From contig DXMJ01000022.1 in the NCBI GenBank assembly GCA_019414265.1, forward strand, positions 286 to 32,943: DNA of 32,658 nt. The letters are read 5' to 3'. Source of the DNA: Collinsella sp. GTDB lineage: Bacteria > Actinomycetota > Coriobacteriia > Coriobacteriales > Coriobacteriaceae. The notes under the pieces are model-generated. The model had not been told where the DNA came from, did not search any database, and was given only the letters and a program-made list of their open reading frames with translations. Shown here piece by piece: positions 1 through 10,000 of the stretch. Both the position numbers and the translations under genes were made by a program. The number at the start of each line of letters is the position of its first letter. The first letter of the stretch is position 1.

Positions 1-1031
1 GACGGTGCCTCGTCCTCCCCTTCCGGAGGCATCTCAACCGCCACGTCATAGGTGCGATGCGTCGTCGTCCCCCGCGACCAGGCGGGCTCAAAGGAGATGG
101 TCTGGCCGCGCAGTAGGTCCAGCACATATACGATGCTATGCTCGGACAGCGGCAACTGACGCTCGGCAACAAAGCCGCTGCGGGCAAAGTCGTACGATGC
201 CGAGCGCGAACTCGTGATGTCGCTCAGATAGGCGACCGTCATTGCGACAAAGTCGAGCAGCTTTGTCGACACGCCATCGAAAGCCTCGGGCACATGGGCA
301 AACGTAAGCTTCTTGCCATAGGAGAACGTACCGCCACGCACATAGGCATCGGCCATGCCGTCGATATCCTTGACCACGTAGGACACCGAACCGCAGCGAA
401 TGCGGAACTCGAGCGCCCAGCTAAAGCGGTCGGCGAACAGCGGATTGTAGTACGGCACCAACGAGGGCTCCAGCGCCGCTTTGGGGGCGTCGGGATCAAC
501 GGCACCGGCAAGCTTGCGGCGCATGCTCGCCAGCTCATCCATGCGCGCGTCCGAAAGATCGGAGAGCGCCGCCATGAGGCTGGGGCTCGTGGGGACGGGT
601 GCCGGAAAGGGAAAGTTGGGATTGACGGCCGGCGCTTTGGGCACGTTGCGCGCGGGCTGTTTCGGCTGCGCCGTAAACGTGCGAACCGGTGTGCGTAGCC
701 CCTCAACAGACTCAATGCCGCTGGCGTCCAGGTACGCCAGCGCCGTGGCGATGGCGTGCTTGCACATGCCGGGGTAGCGATAGGCAGCGGGGCAATCGCA
801 GTCGTAGTCGATCACCTCGTGCTCGTCCATATCGAGCGCCACGTGCGTCTTGTACAGGTCGCCGCGCGAGCCGCGCACCGACCCCTCAATCGTCACGTTT
901 TTGGAGAAGCGCGAGCCGCTGTCCTCAATCGACAGCACGGCACCGTTGAGCATGAGCGAACGCCCCTTCATAAAGGTGCCGCTCAACGCCGCCTCTTTGC
1001 GAAGCGCCTGCACAAACGTCCCCTGCGCCAT
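1..1031 (-). CDS. SWIM zinc-finger protein, N-terminal part (probable SNF2-type helicase), 3' end outside window
   Basis: An open frame runs from an ATG at 1031 leftwards to the window edge with no stop, giving about 343 residues. A GGAGG lies five bases before the ATG. Residues 78-92 form a SWIM zinc motif: C78-D-C80, then C90-K-H92. SWIM domains bind zinc and are thought to contact DNA or protein. In Actinobacteria and Firmicutes this N-terminal layout (SWIM near residue 80, a proline-rich linker, then a long domain of unknown fold) is common in SNF2-family helicases, whose helicase half would lie beyond position 1. That identification is inference, because no helicase motif is inside the window. 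It follows dnaE by 28 bases on the same strand, so the two are probably co-transcribed. Confidence 0.8.
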   Translation of the reverse strand, partial: MAQGTFVQALRKEAALSGTFMKGRSLMLNGAVLSIEDSGSRFSKNVTIEGSVRGSRGDLYKTHVALDMDEHEVIDYDCDCPAAYRYPGMCKHAIATALAYLDASGIESVEGLRTPVRTFTAQPKQPARNVPKAPAVNPNFPFPAPVPTSPSLMAALSDLSDARMDELASMRRKLAGAVDPDAPKAALEPSLVPYYNPLFADRFSWALEFRIRCGSVSYVVKDIDGMADAYVRGGTFSYGKKLTFAHVPEAFDGVSTKLLDFVAMTVAYLSDITSSRSASYDFARSGFVAERQLPLSEHSIVYVLDLLRGQTISFEPAWSRGTTTHRTYDVAVEMPPEGEDEAP

Positions 1032-1059
1032 CACTTCCTCCAATCTCACCCGGGGTAGC

Positions 1060-4000
1060 TTAGATCACCGTCACGCGGCCCTGGTTACCCACAATGGCCT
1101 TGGCCTCGGCCAGCAGCGGAATCGAACGCGCGTTGACCTTGGCAGGTACCTCGGCACGCAGCACGCGCCCGTCCACCTGCTCGATAAAGATCTCCACACG
1201 GTCGCCGCCCGGGTTAGCGGTGAGCACCGTGGCCAGGCGCGCCATATTGCCCTGGCTAAAGCGGCTGTTGGGCACCATGACCTCAAACACCTTGGGCTTG
1301 TTGTTCTCCTCGTTGAGCTCCAGCGGCACAATCTCCTGCGCGATGATCTGGTCGCCGCGGTCCGAGCGCTCAAGCTTGCCCTTAATGCGCACAAACGCAT
1401 CGGACAGCTGCGCACCGGTCTCGGGATCGACCTCGCCGTACAGATACCCCTCGGCCTCCTTGTAGGTCTTGGGGAACACCACGACCGTGGCCTCGCCTTC
1501 CATGTCCTCGAGCTGCACGATGCCCATGGGGTCGCCATTTTTCGTCACGCGCTTGGACACGCTCGAGACCATACCGGCCCACCACAGCGCCTTGCCCTCG
1601 GGAATCTCCTGGTTGATGGTACCGCCCGTAGGGTTTTGCACCTCGTAACCGGTGTCGATCTGCGAGAACGAGAAGTCGCGCGCCTTGGCTAGCGCATACT
1701 CAAACGGGCGCAGCGGGTGGTCCGAGACATAGATGCCCAGAACCTCCTTCTCCTGGCTCAACTTAAGGTGGCGGTCCCATTCCTGACCATCTGGATCGGG
1801 CACGCTGACCTCAAAGCCCGAGCCCTCAACATCGCCAAACATGTCGAAGAACGACGTCTGACCGCTCGCGCGATCCTTCTGGCGCTTTACCGCGGCATCG
1901 ATGATGTTCTCGGGGTTGTTCTTGTCCACAAAGTGCATCATCTGGCGGCGCGGATAGCCCGTGGAGTCGAAGGCGCCTGCCTTGATGAGCGATTCGATCA
2001 CGCGACGGTTGGCCTGGCTCGAGTCCACGCGCTCAACAAAGTCGTGCAGCGTCTTAAACGGACCGCCCGCCTCGCGCTCGGCGATAATCGCCTGCGCCAC
2101 GCCGGTGCCCACGCCGCGGATGCCGGCCAGACCAAAGCGCACACCCTCCTTGGTAGCCGTGAACTCGGTACCGGACTCGTTGACATCTGGCGAAAGCACA
2201 GGAATACCGTCGTGACGGCACGCCGAAACGTAATGAACGATCTTGTCGGTCTTGCCCGTATAGGACGTCAGAACGGCCGCCATGTACTCGTGCGGATAGT
2301 GCGCCTTAAGCCACGCCGTCTGCATAACCAGAATGGCGTAGCCGGCGGAGTGCGACTTGTTGAAGGCGTAGGATGCGAACTCGAGAACATCGTCCCAAAT
2401 CTTCTGGGCGACCTCGCGCGTGTAGTTGTTCTTGATGGCGCCGTTCATCCAGTGGTCGTAGGTGGTCTCGTCCGAGCCATCCTCCCAGTGGAGCACCGTC
2501 GACGTGAGCAGCTTGATCTTTTTCTTAGCCACGGGCTTACGGATACGCGAGTCCGATTCGCCCTTGGAGAAGCCGCACATCTCGACGGAGATGAGCATAA
2601 CCTGCTCCTGGTAGACCATGGTGCCGTAGGTTTCGCCCAGGATGTCGTCCAGACGGTCGTCGTAAGAGACGGCCGGCTCCTTGCCGTTCATACGGTTGAT
2701 GTAGGACGAAACCATGCCGGCGCCCAGCGGGCCCGGGCGGTACAGGGCGATCAATGCCACGACGTGCTTGTACTCGGTGGGCTTCATGTTCTTGATCGTG
2801 GCCGTCATGCCGGCGGACTCGACTTGGAAGACGCCGGCGGTGTGGCCGGAGCCCATGAGCTTAAAGATCTCGGGATCGTCAAAGGGAATCTCTTCCTCTT
2901 TGATGTCGATGCCGAAGTTCTTTTTGATGTTTGCCTTGGCCTTGGAGATAACCGTCAGCGTGCGCAGGCCCAAGAAGTCCATCTTGAGCAGGCCCATGTC
3001 GGCAACGGTATGGCCTTCGTACTGGGTAATCTCGACGCCGCCCTTGGTGTCGAGCTTGGTGGGCACGTGCTCGTTGACGGGGTCGCGGCAGATCAGAACG
3101 GCGCACGCGTGCACGCCCTCGCCACGGGTGAGGCCCTCGATCGAGAGCGCCGTGTCGATGATGCGGCGGGCGTCGTCGTCCTTTTTATATGCCTCGGCAA
3201 AATCGGGGTTAAACAGATCCTCTTTGCCGGGTTGCTTTTCGAGCACCTGCTTGAGCTTGACCTTGGGGTCGCTCGAGACCATCTTGGACAGGCGCTGGCC
3301 CATGTAGACCGGGTAGTCCAGAACGCGCGCGGCGTCGTTAATGGCCTGCTTGGCCTTAATGGTCGAGTAGGTGATGACGTGAGTGACCTTCTCGGGACCG
3401 TAGAGCTGGCGAACGTGCTCCACGACCTCGAGGCGCCGCTCATCGTCGAAGTCCATATCGATATCGGGCATCTCGGTACGCTGCGGGGACAGGAACCTCT
3501 CGAACATCAGGCCGTTCTCGAGCGGGTCGAACGCGGTGATGTTCATGGCGTAGGCGACGATAGCGCCGGCGGCAGAACCACGGCCGGGGCCGACGCCGAT
3601 GCCGTTGTCCTTGGCCCATTGCACGTACTCGGCGACGATCAAAAAGTAGGCGGCAAAGCCCTTGTCGCAAATGACCTTGTATTCGTACTCAAAGCGCTCT
3701 TTGATGTTGACGCCACCGATCTCGCGCGTGGCCCAGTCGTCGCCGTAGTGCTGGCGCAGGCCCTTCTCGCACTCGCGGCGGAACTGGCTCTCGTGCGTCT
3801 CGCCGGGATCGAGCAACGGGAAGCGCGGCAGGATGATGGAGTCCCAGTCGAGCTCGACGTAGCACTTGTCGGCGATCTCGAGCGTGTTGTCGCAGGCCTC
3901 GGGGCAATACGGAAACATCGCCCGCATCTCCTCCTCGGTCTTCATATAAAACTCCGAGCCGGTCATGCGCATGCGGTTGGGGTCGTCGACCTTGGCGTTC

Positions 4001-4863
4001 ATGCCAATGCACATGATGACGTCCTGCACGGGGGCGTCCTCGCGGCGCAGGTAGTGGAAGTCGTTGGTGGCGATGACCTTGACGCCCACCTGTTTGGCAA
4101 TGTCGATGAGCGTGCGGTCCATCTGCTCGTCGGTCAGGCCGTTATCGGTGGTAATGCCGTGTTCCTGAATCTCGATGTAAAAATCGCCGGGGTCGAAGGT
4201 GTCGCGGAAGGTCTCGGCCCACTTGATGGCGCCTTCCATGTCACCGCGGTCGATGTACTTGGGAATGATGCCCGCGATGCAGGCGCTCGTGCAGATCATG
4301 CCCTTGGCATGGCGGCGCAGATTGTCGAGCGTCACGCGCGGCTTGTAGTAAAAGCCCTGCACGGCGGCCTCGGAAACCGTCTGCATCAGGTTGACGTAGC
4401 CCTCCTGGTCCTTGGCTAGAAGGATCATGTGGTAGAGCTCGGGCTTGTGGTCGCGGGCGAGCGTCTCGTCCGGCGTAAAGTAGACCTCGCAGCCAAAGAT
4501 GGGTTTGATGACCAGGGGCGGCTTGAGCTCGTCGATGTTGCCCTTCTCGTCCCACATGGCCATGTCCTTGACGTACTGGGCGTGCTCGCGCGGGTTTGCC
4601 TCGGGATCGGGCTCCACCAGCTCGTCGCGGCGGTCCTTTTCCAAGAAGGCCTTGTCGTGGCTCCACGTTTTGTACTCGGGCGTGTTGTGGTTGACGGCGT
4701 CGCAGGCCAGCGCCAGGTCGGGCACGCCATACATGTAGCCGTGGTCGGTAATGGCCACGGCGGGCATGCCGAGCTCAACGGCGCGGTTGACCATATCCTG
4801 GATACGGGTTGCGCCGTCGAGCATGGAGAAAACAGTGTGATTGTGCAGATGGACGAATGCCAT
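1060..4863 (-). CDS. dnaE: DNA polymerase III subunit alpha
   Basis: Catalytic subunit of the replicative DNA polymerase III. The 1267-residue protein begins with a PHP domain (His5, His7 and His9 in the first metal-binding motif). The polymerase core carries the PDIDMDF motif with D467 and D469, and a third aspartate in MDFLGLRTLT at D629. These correspond to E. coli D401, D403 and D555. The C-terminal part has the features expected of the beta-clamp-binding and OB-fold regions. The length is somewhat above the E. coli protein (1160). The start is supported by a GGAG eight bases upstream. The gene follows an acquired-looking MFS transporter and precedes the SWIM protein. A long frame on the opposite strand through this gene is a GC-bias shadow. 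Confidence 0.97.
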   Translation of the reverse strand: MAFVHLHNHTVFSMLDGATRIQDMVNRAVELGMPAVAITDHGYMYGVPDLALACDAVNHNTPEYKTWSHDKAFLEKDRRDELVEPDPEANPREHAQYVKDMAMWDEKGNIDELKPPLVIKPIFGCEVYFTPDETLARDHKPELYHMILLAKDQEGYVNLMQTVSEAAVQGFYYKPRVTLDNLRRHAKGMICTSACIAGIIPKYIDRGDMEGAIKWAETFRDTFDPGDFYIEIQEHGITTDNGLTDEQMDRTLIDIAKQVGVKVIATNDFHYLRREDAPVQDVIMCIGMNAKVDDPNRMRMTGSEFYMKTEEEMRAMFPYCPEACDNTLEIADKCYVELDWDSIILPRFPLLDPGETHESQFRRECEKGLRQHYGDDWATREIGGVNIKERFEYEYKVICDKGFAAYFLIVAEYVQWAKDNGIGVGPGRGSAAGAIVAYAMNITAFDPLENGLMFERFLSPQRTEMPDIDMDFDDERRLEVVEHVRQLYGPEKVTHVITYSTIKAKQAINDAARVLDYPVYMGQRLSKMVSSDPKVKLKQVLEKQPGKEDLFNPDFAEAYKKDDDARRIIDTALSIEGLTRGEGVHACAVLICRDPVNEHVPTKLDTKGGVEITQYEGHTVADMGLLKMDFLGLRTLTVISKAKANIKKNFGIDIKEEEIPFDDPEIFKLMGSGHTAGVFQVESAGMTATIKNMKPTEYKHVVALIALYRPGPLGAGMVSSYINRMNGKEPAVSYDDRLDDILGETYGTMVYQEQVMLISVEMCGFSKGESDSRIRKPVAKKKIKLLTSTVLHWEDGSDETTYDHWMNGAIKNNYTREVAQKIWDDVLEFASYAFNKSHSAGYAILVMQTAWLKAHYPHEYMAAVLTSYTGKTDKIVHYVSACRHDGIPVLSPDVNESGTEFTATKEGVRFGLAGIRGVGTGVAQAIIAEREAGGPFKTLHDFVERVDSSQANRRVIESLIKAGAFDSTGYPRRQMMHFVDKNNPENIIDAAVKRQKDRASGQTSFFDMFGDVEGSGFEVSVPDPDGQEWDRHLKLSQEKEVLGIYVSDHPLRPFEYALAKARDFSFSQIDTGYEVQNPTGGTINQEIPEGKALWWAGMVSSVSKRVTKNGDPMGIVQLEDMEGEATVVVFPKTYKEAEGYLYGEVDPETGAQLSDAFVRIKGKLERSDRGDQIIAQEIVPLELNEENNKPKVFEVMVPNSRFSQGNMARLATVLTANPGGDRVEIFIEQVDGRVLRAEVPAKVNARSIPLLAEAKAIVGNQGRVTVI

Positions 4864-5103
4864 GTGATGAGCTCCGATGCGGGTTCGTGTTCTGACTGAA
4901 CGATTTTACCCCACGGCACGGACAGCACCCGAACCTAGCCAAACCCACACGGGTAGTCAATTTGGGACCTTCAAAAAGGGGAATGAGGGCATCCAGATAT
5001 ATCGAGTATTACTGGAACCCCGGCGATGCGCGGAATGATTTGTGACGAATAGTCATGTCCATCAAGAAGGCTCGACGCTTCGGATAGCTCGTCAATCGAT
5101 ATA

Positions 5104-6303
5104 TCAATTCTTGGAGACCTGTATTCCAACCATTTTTAATGAAACAACGGCGGTAATTGCTATCGCGATTGCACCAATAATACCGAGCGCTATCTGAATG
5201 GGATATAACCCCAACACATGTCCAAATATGGAGAAAAACACTGCAGAAAAGAGAGCCCTTACCAGAGACGCGACGGAAAGGATCGTCGCGCGGAGATCGT
5301 CCGCTATCGCATCTTGGATTAAGTTTTCCGAAGTGATGTACACCACTTCTGGGAGAAAACAAAGCACCATGCTAAGGCCAAACAAACACAGCGGATTTGA
5401 AGCGAACCACGGAAGAATCATGAAAAGGCCAGCCTCGATTAGCATCGAGCCGAGCATGGTATTTCTTTTCCCGAAACGCAATGAGAAGAAATCTGCTGCA
5501 ATGTAGGCCGTCGCATTTACTGCATAGGATGCACCGAAAAAGATTCCTATTATGGAGACGGGAGCATCAAATGCGTCGAATACCAACTGATTCAAGTTGT
5601 AATAACTCCCATAGAATCCATCGAGCATGCTTGTGCCGATTAGAAGAAGCAATACCGCAAAAGCGGATTCTCCAACACGCCAGGTTTCGCGTCTGAACAT
5701 CTTGGCCGCGTCAAACCTTCCCTTTTCAGAGCTTTCAGAACGGGTCGCTTCCGTCCTCTCAATGGGATACAGAAGGAAAAGCTGCAGGAGATAGAAAACG
5801 GAGACACATACGTAGAGGGCGCTCCAAGATACTTGGGCAATGAAAGATCCGAGCACAATCGCCATTCCCGTAGCGATTGATTGCGCGGCAAGCAGCCGAG
5901 CGTTGATGGTGAGGAAACGCTCTCCTTGACCGGCATTCCGGGCAATTTCATATAAAAGTGCTTGTTCGGATCCCGATTGAAGGGAGTAGGCGAGTGCCTC
6001 AACAAGGGAAAGCACGACAAGAAAGGGACCTGAGAGCAACAGCATGCCAGCCGTATGGAAGAAAAGCAGCAGCACGCCCACTTGAATCGAAAACTTCTTT
6101 CCAAAGAAATCGCCTATCAGCCCTGTTGGCAGCTCGAGGACGACCGTTGCAATGTTAAACAGGGCTTGATAAAGCGCGATTTCCGTGACAGACATTCCTT
6201 TCTCCGCAAGGAAAAGTAGAAACACTCCCCGATTTAAAACAAATCCCGCGAGAACGAAAAAGACGGAATAGATGTGCAGTTGCGTAGCGGCATTCTTATT
6301 CAT
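5104..6303 (-). CDS. MFS-type transporter
   Basis: Predicted 399-residue polytopic membrane protein, with about ten to twelve hydrophobic segments along its whole length. A motif-A-like loop, GLIGDFFGKK, sits after the second segment near residues 61-70, which is typical of the major facilitator superfamily. A charged loop around residues 180-210 separates the two halves. The substrate cannot be told from sequence; proteins of this size and type are often drug or small-molecule exporters. The start ATG at 6303 has GGAAG six bases upstream. The base composition is visibly more AT-rich than dnaE or addA, and codon use includes many A/T-ending codons, which suggests acquisition by transfer. No cognate regulator is adjacent. 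Confidence 0.85.
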   Translation of the reverse strand: MNKNAATQLHIYSVFFVLAGFVLNRGVFLLFLAEKGMSVTEIALYQALFNIATVVLELPTGLIGDFFGKKFSIQVGVLLLFFHTAGMLLLSGPFLVVLSLVEALAYSLQSGSEQALLYEIARNAGQGERFLTINARLLAAQSIATGMAIVLGSFIAQVSWSALYVCVSVFYLLQLFLLYPIERTEATRSESSEKGRFDAAKMFRRETWRVGESAFAVLLLLIGTSMLDGFYGSYYNLNQLVFDAFDAPVSIIGIFFGASYAVNATAYIAADFFSLRFGKRNTMLGSMLIEAGLFMILPWFASNPLCLFGLSMVLCFLPEVVYITSENLIQDAIADDLRATILSVASLVRALFSAVFFSIFGHVLGLYPIQIALGIIGAIAIAITAVVSLKMVGIQVSKN

Positions 6304-6406
6304 TTGGCACTTCCATCAACTAATTTTGTCGGGCCGCTTGCTACTGACTCGAAGCCTGAAGTGTTCACAGCTGATGTGAAGAGTGGTAAAGCTTTTGCAC
6401 AGGGTA

Positions 6407-6916
6407 TCAATGGAATACATCCGAAGCGTTTTCGGCAGTATCATCGGCGAAGGCGGGATTAGCCTTTACGCGGCGCTCACCCTCGATGTATTTGACGATT
6501 TGATCAATCGTCTGGTTGGCGTGGCTCTTGAGCTTGCGCTCGTAGAAGAAGAGGCCAAGCTTGCCGCGCGTGCCAGACGTGTTGCCACCCACACCCTGAA
6601 AATCCTCGGTATAGGTGAGCTCGCAGGCACCATCGCCAGCAGGTGCAGCCTCATAGCGCATGGTATTGATGCCCGCCGCATACTGAAAACGGACCTCATA
6701 GAGGCACGGGTAGTCAAAGTGCTTGATCTTAACCTTGATCGCCGTGCCCTTGGCCTTGCCTTTTGCAGACTGGGCACGCTTCTCGTACTTATAGCCGTTG
6801 AGCTTGTTGCGGCTGGGACGCTTGCCCGTGGCGTTCTCGATATCCTGCATGATGGACCCCGCCAGAGCGTCAAAAAGCTCCTCCGGTGTCACCTTAAGCG
6901 TTTTGGTGAGCTGCAT
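6407..6916 (-). CDS. DUF3284-like protein
   Basis: A 169-residue soluble protein with no signal peptide or membrane segment. The N-terminal segment (MQLTKTLKVTPEELFDAL), the middle segment GINTMRYEA and the late segment with LGLFFYERKLK fit my memory of the DUF3284 family, small proteins resembling the START/SRPBCC fold that often lie near sugar PTS genes in Firmicutes and Coriobacteria. Function is unknown. It has host-like GC content. Downstream of it (lower coordinates) lies the MFS gene on the same strand, and upstream an inverted repeat separates it from addA. The family assignment is from recalled pattern rather than a search. Confidence 0.75.
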   Translation of the reverse strand: MQLTKTLKVTPEELFDALAGSIMQDIENATGKRPSRNKLNGYKYEKRAQSAKGKAKGTAIKVKIKHFDYPCLYEVRFQYAAGINTMRYEAAPAGDGACELTYTEDFQGVGGNTSGTRGKLGLFFYERKLKSHANQTIDQIVKYIEGERRVKANPAFADDTAENASDVFH

Positions 6917-6974
6917 GATGGCTCCTTATTCGTTTGAACCGTTCGAGTCATTGTACCGCCCCAGGCTCTCCCAT

Positions 6975-7043
6975 GCGTTGCGGTGCTATTTGGACGATTG
7001 AGGGCTTTACAGCCGCAAAACTAACCAAATAGCACCGTAAAGC
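6975..7043. repeat. Inverted repeat, REP-like hairpin
   Basis: Arms CGGTGCTATTTGG (6981-6993) and CCAAATAGCACCG (7025-7037) pair perfectly over 13 bp. The stem extends outward to 6975/7043 with one G-U pair and one mismatch. The loop is about 31 bases. It sits between the addA stop and the DUF3284 gene. It has no T-tract, so it is not a standard terminator. The outer TTGCGGTG and the inner AAAAC..CCAAA resemble the element at 18077-18145. Confidence 0.75.
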
Positions 7044-7052
7044 CTGAGGTGG

Positions 7053-10000
7053 CTAGAGGTTGTAGGTGACTACTTGAGGTTCGGCGGGTTCGACGAAGAT
7101 GGTTGGATTCGCCTGCTCCACGCGAACGAACTTGACGGTCACGGCCTCAAAGCCCGCCTTGTGCAGAACATCAGCGTAGACGCGCGCCTGCAGGGCGTGC
7201 TTCTCCTGCAGCTGTTCCGGCGTCTCGTCCGGCGTGCCGCCCGTCTTGTAGTCGATGACCAGCGCGCGCGACGAATCCGCCGGGTCGGTCGCTAGCGCAT
7301 CGATGGCACCCTCGGCATAGGCGCCGTAGCGAGCGATGTCCTCGTCCTCGCAGCCCAGCAAAAAAAACGGCACCTCGGCGCGAACGCACGGCCACGCGAG
7401 CAGGTCGGCACGAACAGCCGACTTGAGCCAGCGGTCCAGGGCAACGTCGAAGCGTTCGCACTGCTCCGGCGTCAGGCGCCACAGGCGAGCCAGGGCGTCG
7501 GCACGCTCAGCGGGCAGCGCATCGGCACCCATCTCGATGAGCCACTGGCAGGCAGCGTGGAAGGCCGAGCCCAGCGCCATGGGGTTGCCGGCGAGCTCAA
7601 CGGCGGCCACGTCCGCATCCGTCATCTCCGAGCCATCCGACTCCGCATCATCGCCAGCCTCGTCCATGGGCACGCGCGTCTCGGCGGCACGGTCCTCGGC
7701 CTCGGCATGCAGCGCCGCGGCAATCGACGAATAGCTGTACGAATCACGCGCCGGGAACGGACAGATGCCCATGCGCACGCCCGCCGCCTGGGGATATACG
7801 AGTTCAAACGAATCGGGCTTGGGATCGGCAGGACCAGGCACAGTTGAGTGCGCAGCATTACCGGCGACATCGGTATCGCCACGAACGAGCCTGCCCTCGG
7901 CATCCAGCGAAGCGTTGGCCTCAAACGCCTGCTCGCCAAAGGTAAAGCCCGCGAGCGAAATGAGCTCGTAGTCGCCCGGCTGGGAGTTGTCGAACACCAG
8001 GCGGTCGGCATCGAGCTGCGGCATGTCCAGACTGTCGGTCGGCAGGATGCGGCGCAGCACGTCGTAGGTCAGATCCATCTCGACATCGAAGGTCGGCGCA
8101 CACACCTTGCCACGGCTCACGCCGGCATCCATCGCCAAGATCACCAGCTCGCGCGCACGCGTCATGGCAACATAGAGCAAGCGGGCCCGCTCCTCGAGCG
8201 AAAGCTGCAGGTCGTCGTTGCGCAGGCGAGCAAATGCCTCGGCGGGAGAACCCGTCGCACAGACGTCCTCCATGAGCTCCGGCGGCAGCCACAGCGACGT
8301 GCCCTTGCCCTTAAACGCGTGCTCAAACTGCTTTTTGACGTCGTCTCCCTTCACAAAGGTTCCGTCGGCGAGCTTAACGCCATCGAAGCGTGCCGGCAGT
8401 GCCACGACCTGCGCTCCTCCCTCGACGCGACCCATCTGTGCCGCACCCGAGGACTTACGCACGCCAAAGCACTCGGCGACCGCCACGACCGGATATTCCA
8501 GACCCTTAGAGGCGTGAACCGTCATGATGCGCACCGCGCCGTCGCCCTCCTCGTTGAGGGCACCCGGGGCTTCCTTGCCCGCCAGGAAGCGATCGAAGGC
8601 GAGCGCGATGGAACGCGGCGAGTTGCCGCACTCGGCCTCCGCCTCGGCCACAGCGTCGAGCGCCTTGAGCACGTTGGCGGCAATGGCCTTGCCCTCGGGA
8701 CCACGCTGTGCCAGACGCACAAACCAGCCGGAGGCGTTAACCACGTCGCGCGCGATGGCGGCGAACGAATCGCGACCCACGCGACGAAGCGCATACCGCA
8801 GAACCTCGCGGGCGCGCGTCACGAGCGGCAGGCCCTGCAGGCCCGGCACGTCGAAATCACTCATGATGCCTGCATCGATGTTGCGGCGCGAGGTCTCCCC
8901 CGTCTGCTCGTCGAGCTTGGTCGCAAGCGCCAAAAACTCCTGGGCGCCGAGTGCAAACATCGGCGATGCCAGCAGCGGCATAAGGCCCTGCGCCGTATCG
9001 GCCGGGTTGGCGAGCGCGCAGACCAGGGCGCGCACCGTCTGCACCTCGGCAGCCTGCGCAAAGACCGAGCCGCCCGCGATGACGCAGTCGAGCCCCTGGT
9101 CACGGAAGGCCTGTGCGTAGACGTCTGCGTTGGTCATGCGGCCCAGCAGCAGCACCATGCCGCCCTGGGGCTGGCCGGCATCGGCAAGCGCGCGGAATCG
9201 CTCGGCGATCGCACGGGCCTTGGCCTGTGTGCGCTCCTGCGTACTGCCGCCGGCAACAAAGAGGGCCTGGCGACGCGAGGCGTCTGCCACCAGCGTGTCC
9301 TTGCGGCCGTCGCTTGCCTCAAGGTCCAAAAAGCCCTGCATCAGGCCGCCGTCGTCGCCATCAAAGACGCGGGCCACATAGCGCAGTACCTCGTCATGAC
9401 TGCGGAAGTTGCGTACGAGTTTGACGAGCTCGCCAGCAGGGGCGTCGGTCACGGCAGTCGCCTCGGGCGCGGCAGACGAGCCCACCTTGCGCTCCTGGCG
9501 GCGGAAGACCTCGACCTCGGCGCCGCGGAAACGATAGATCGACTGCTGTGCATCGCCCACGGTACACAGCGCGCGCTCCCCCGCACCCGTCAGGTAGCGG
9601 ATCAGATCGACCTGCATCTGGTCGGTATCCTGGAACTCGTCGATCATGACCATCTTAAAGCGGCCCTCGTATGCCGCTCGGATGGCAGGGTAATCGCGCA
9701 GGGCCTCGTAGGCCATACGCAGCAGGTCGTTGTTGTCGAGGGCAGACTGGCCGGCCTTCAGCGCGCGATACTCAGCCTCTACAGAGCGGGCCAAGCCCAC
9801 CAGCGCATCGAGCGCCGGACCACCGCAAGCCAGCACGATATTGATAAATGCATCGGCGGCCTCGGCCTTGAGCAGCTCGACCTGCTCCTTAGGAAATGCC
9901 TTGCTCGCCCGTGGCATGGTGCACGACATCATGAGTCGCGCCGCATCGGCCATGGTCTTGCCGCTCGCCTCGAACGCATCGATGGCGTCGAGTGCCACCT

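Noticed and set aside
1717..4419. 900-codon open frame on the plus strand opposite dnaE
   Set aside because: It mirrors the GC-rich codons of dnaE, has no family motif and no ribosome binding site. It is a shadow of the true gene.
4964..5103. Coding-like stretch after the MFS stop, in another frame on the minus strand (reads ...DISIDELSEASSLLDG...)
   Set aside because: Reasonable composition but no start codon with a binding site and no recognised family. It could be a frameshifted remnant, but the evidence is too thin to annotate.
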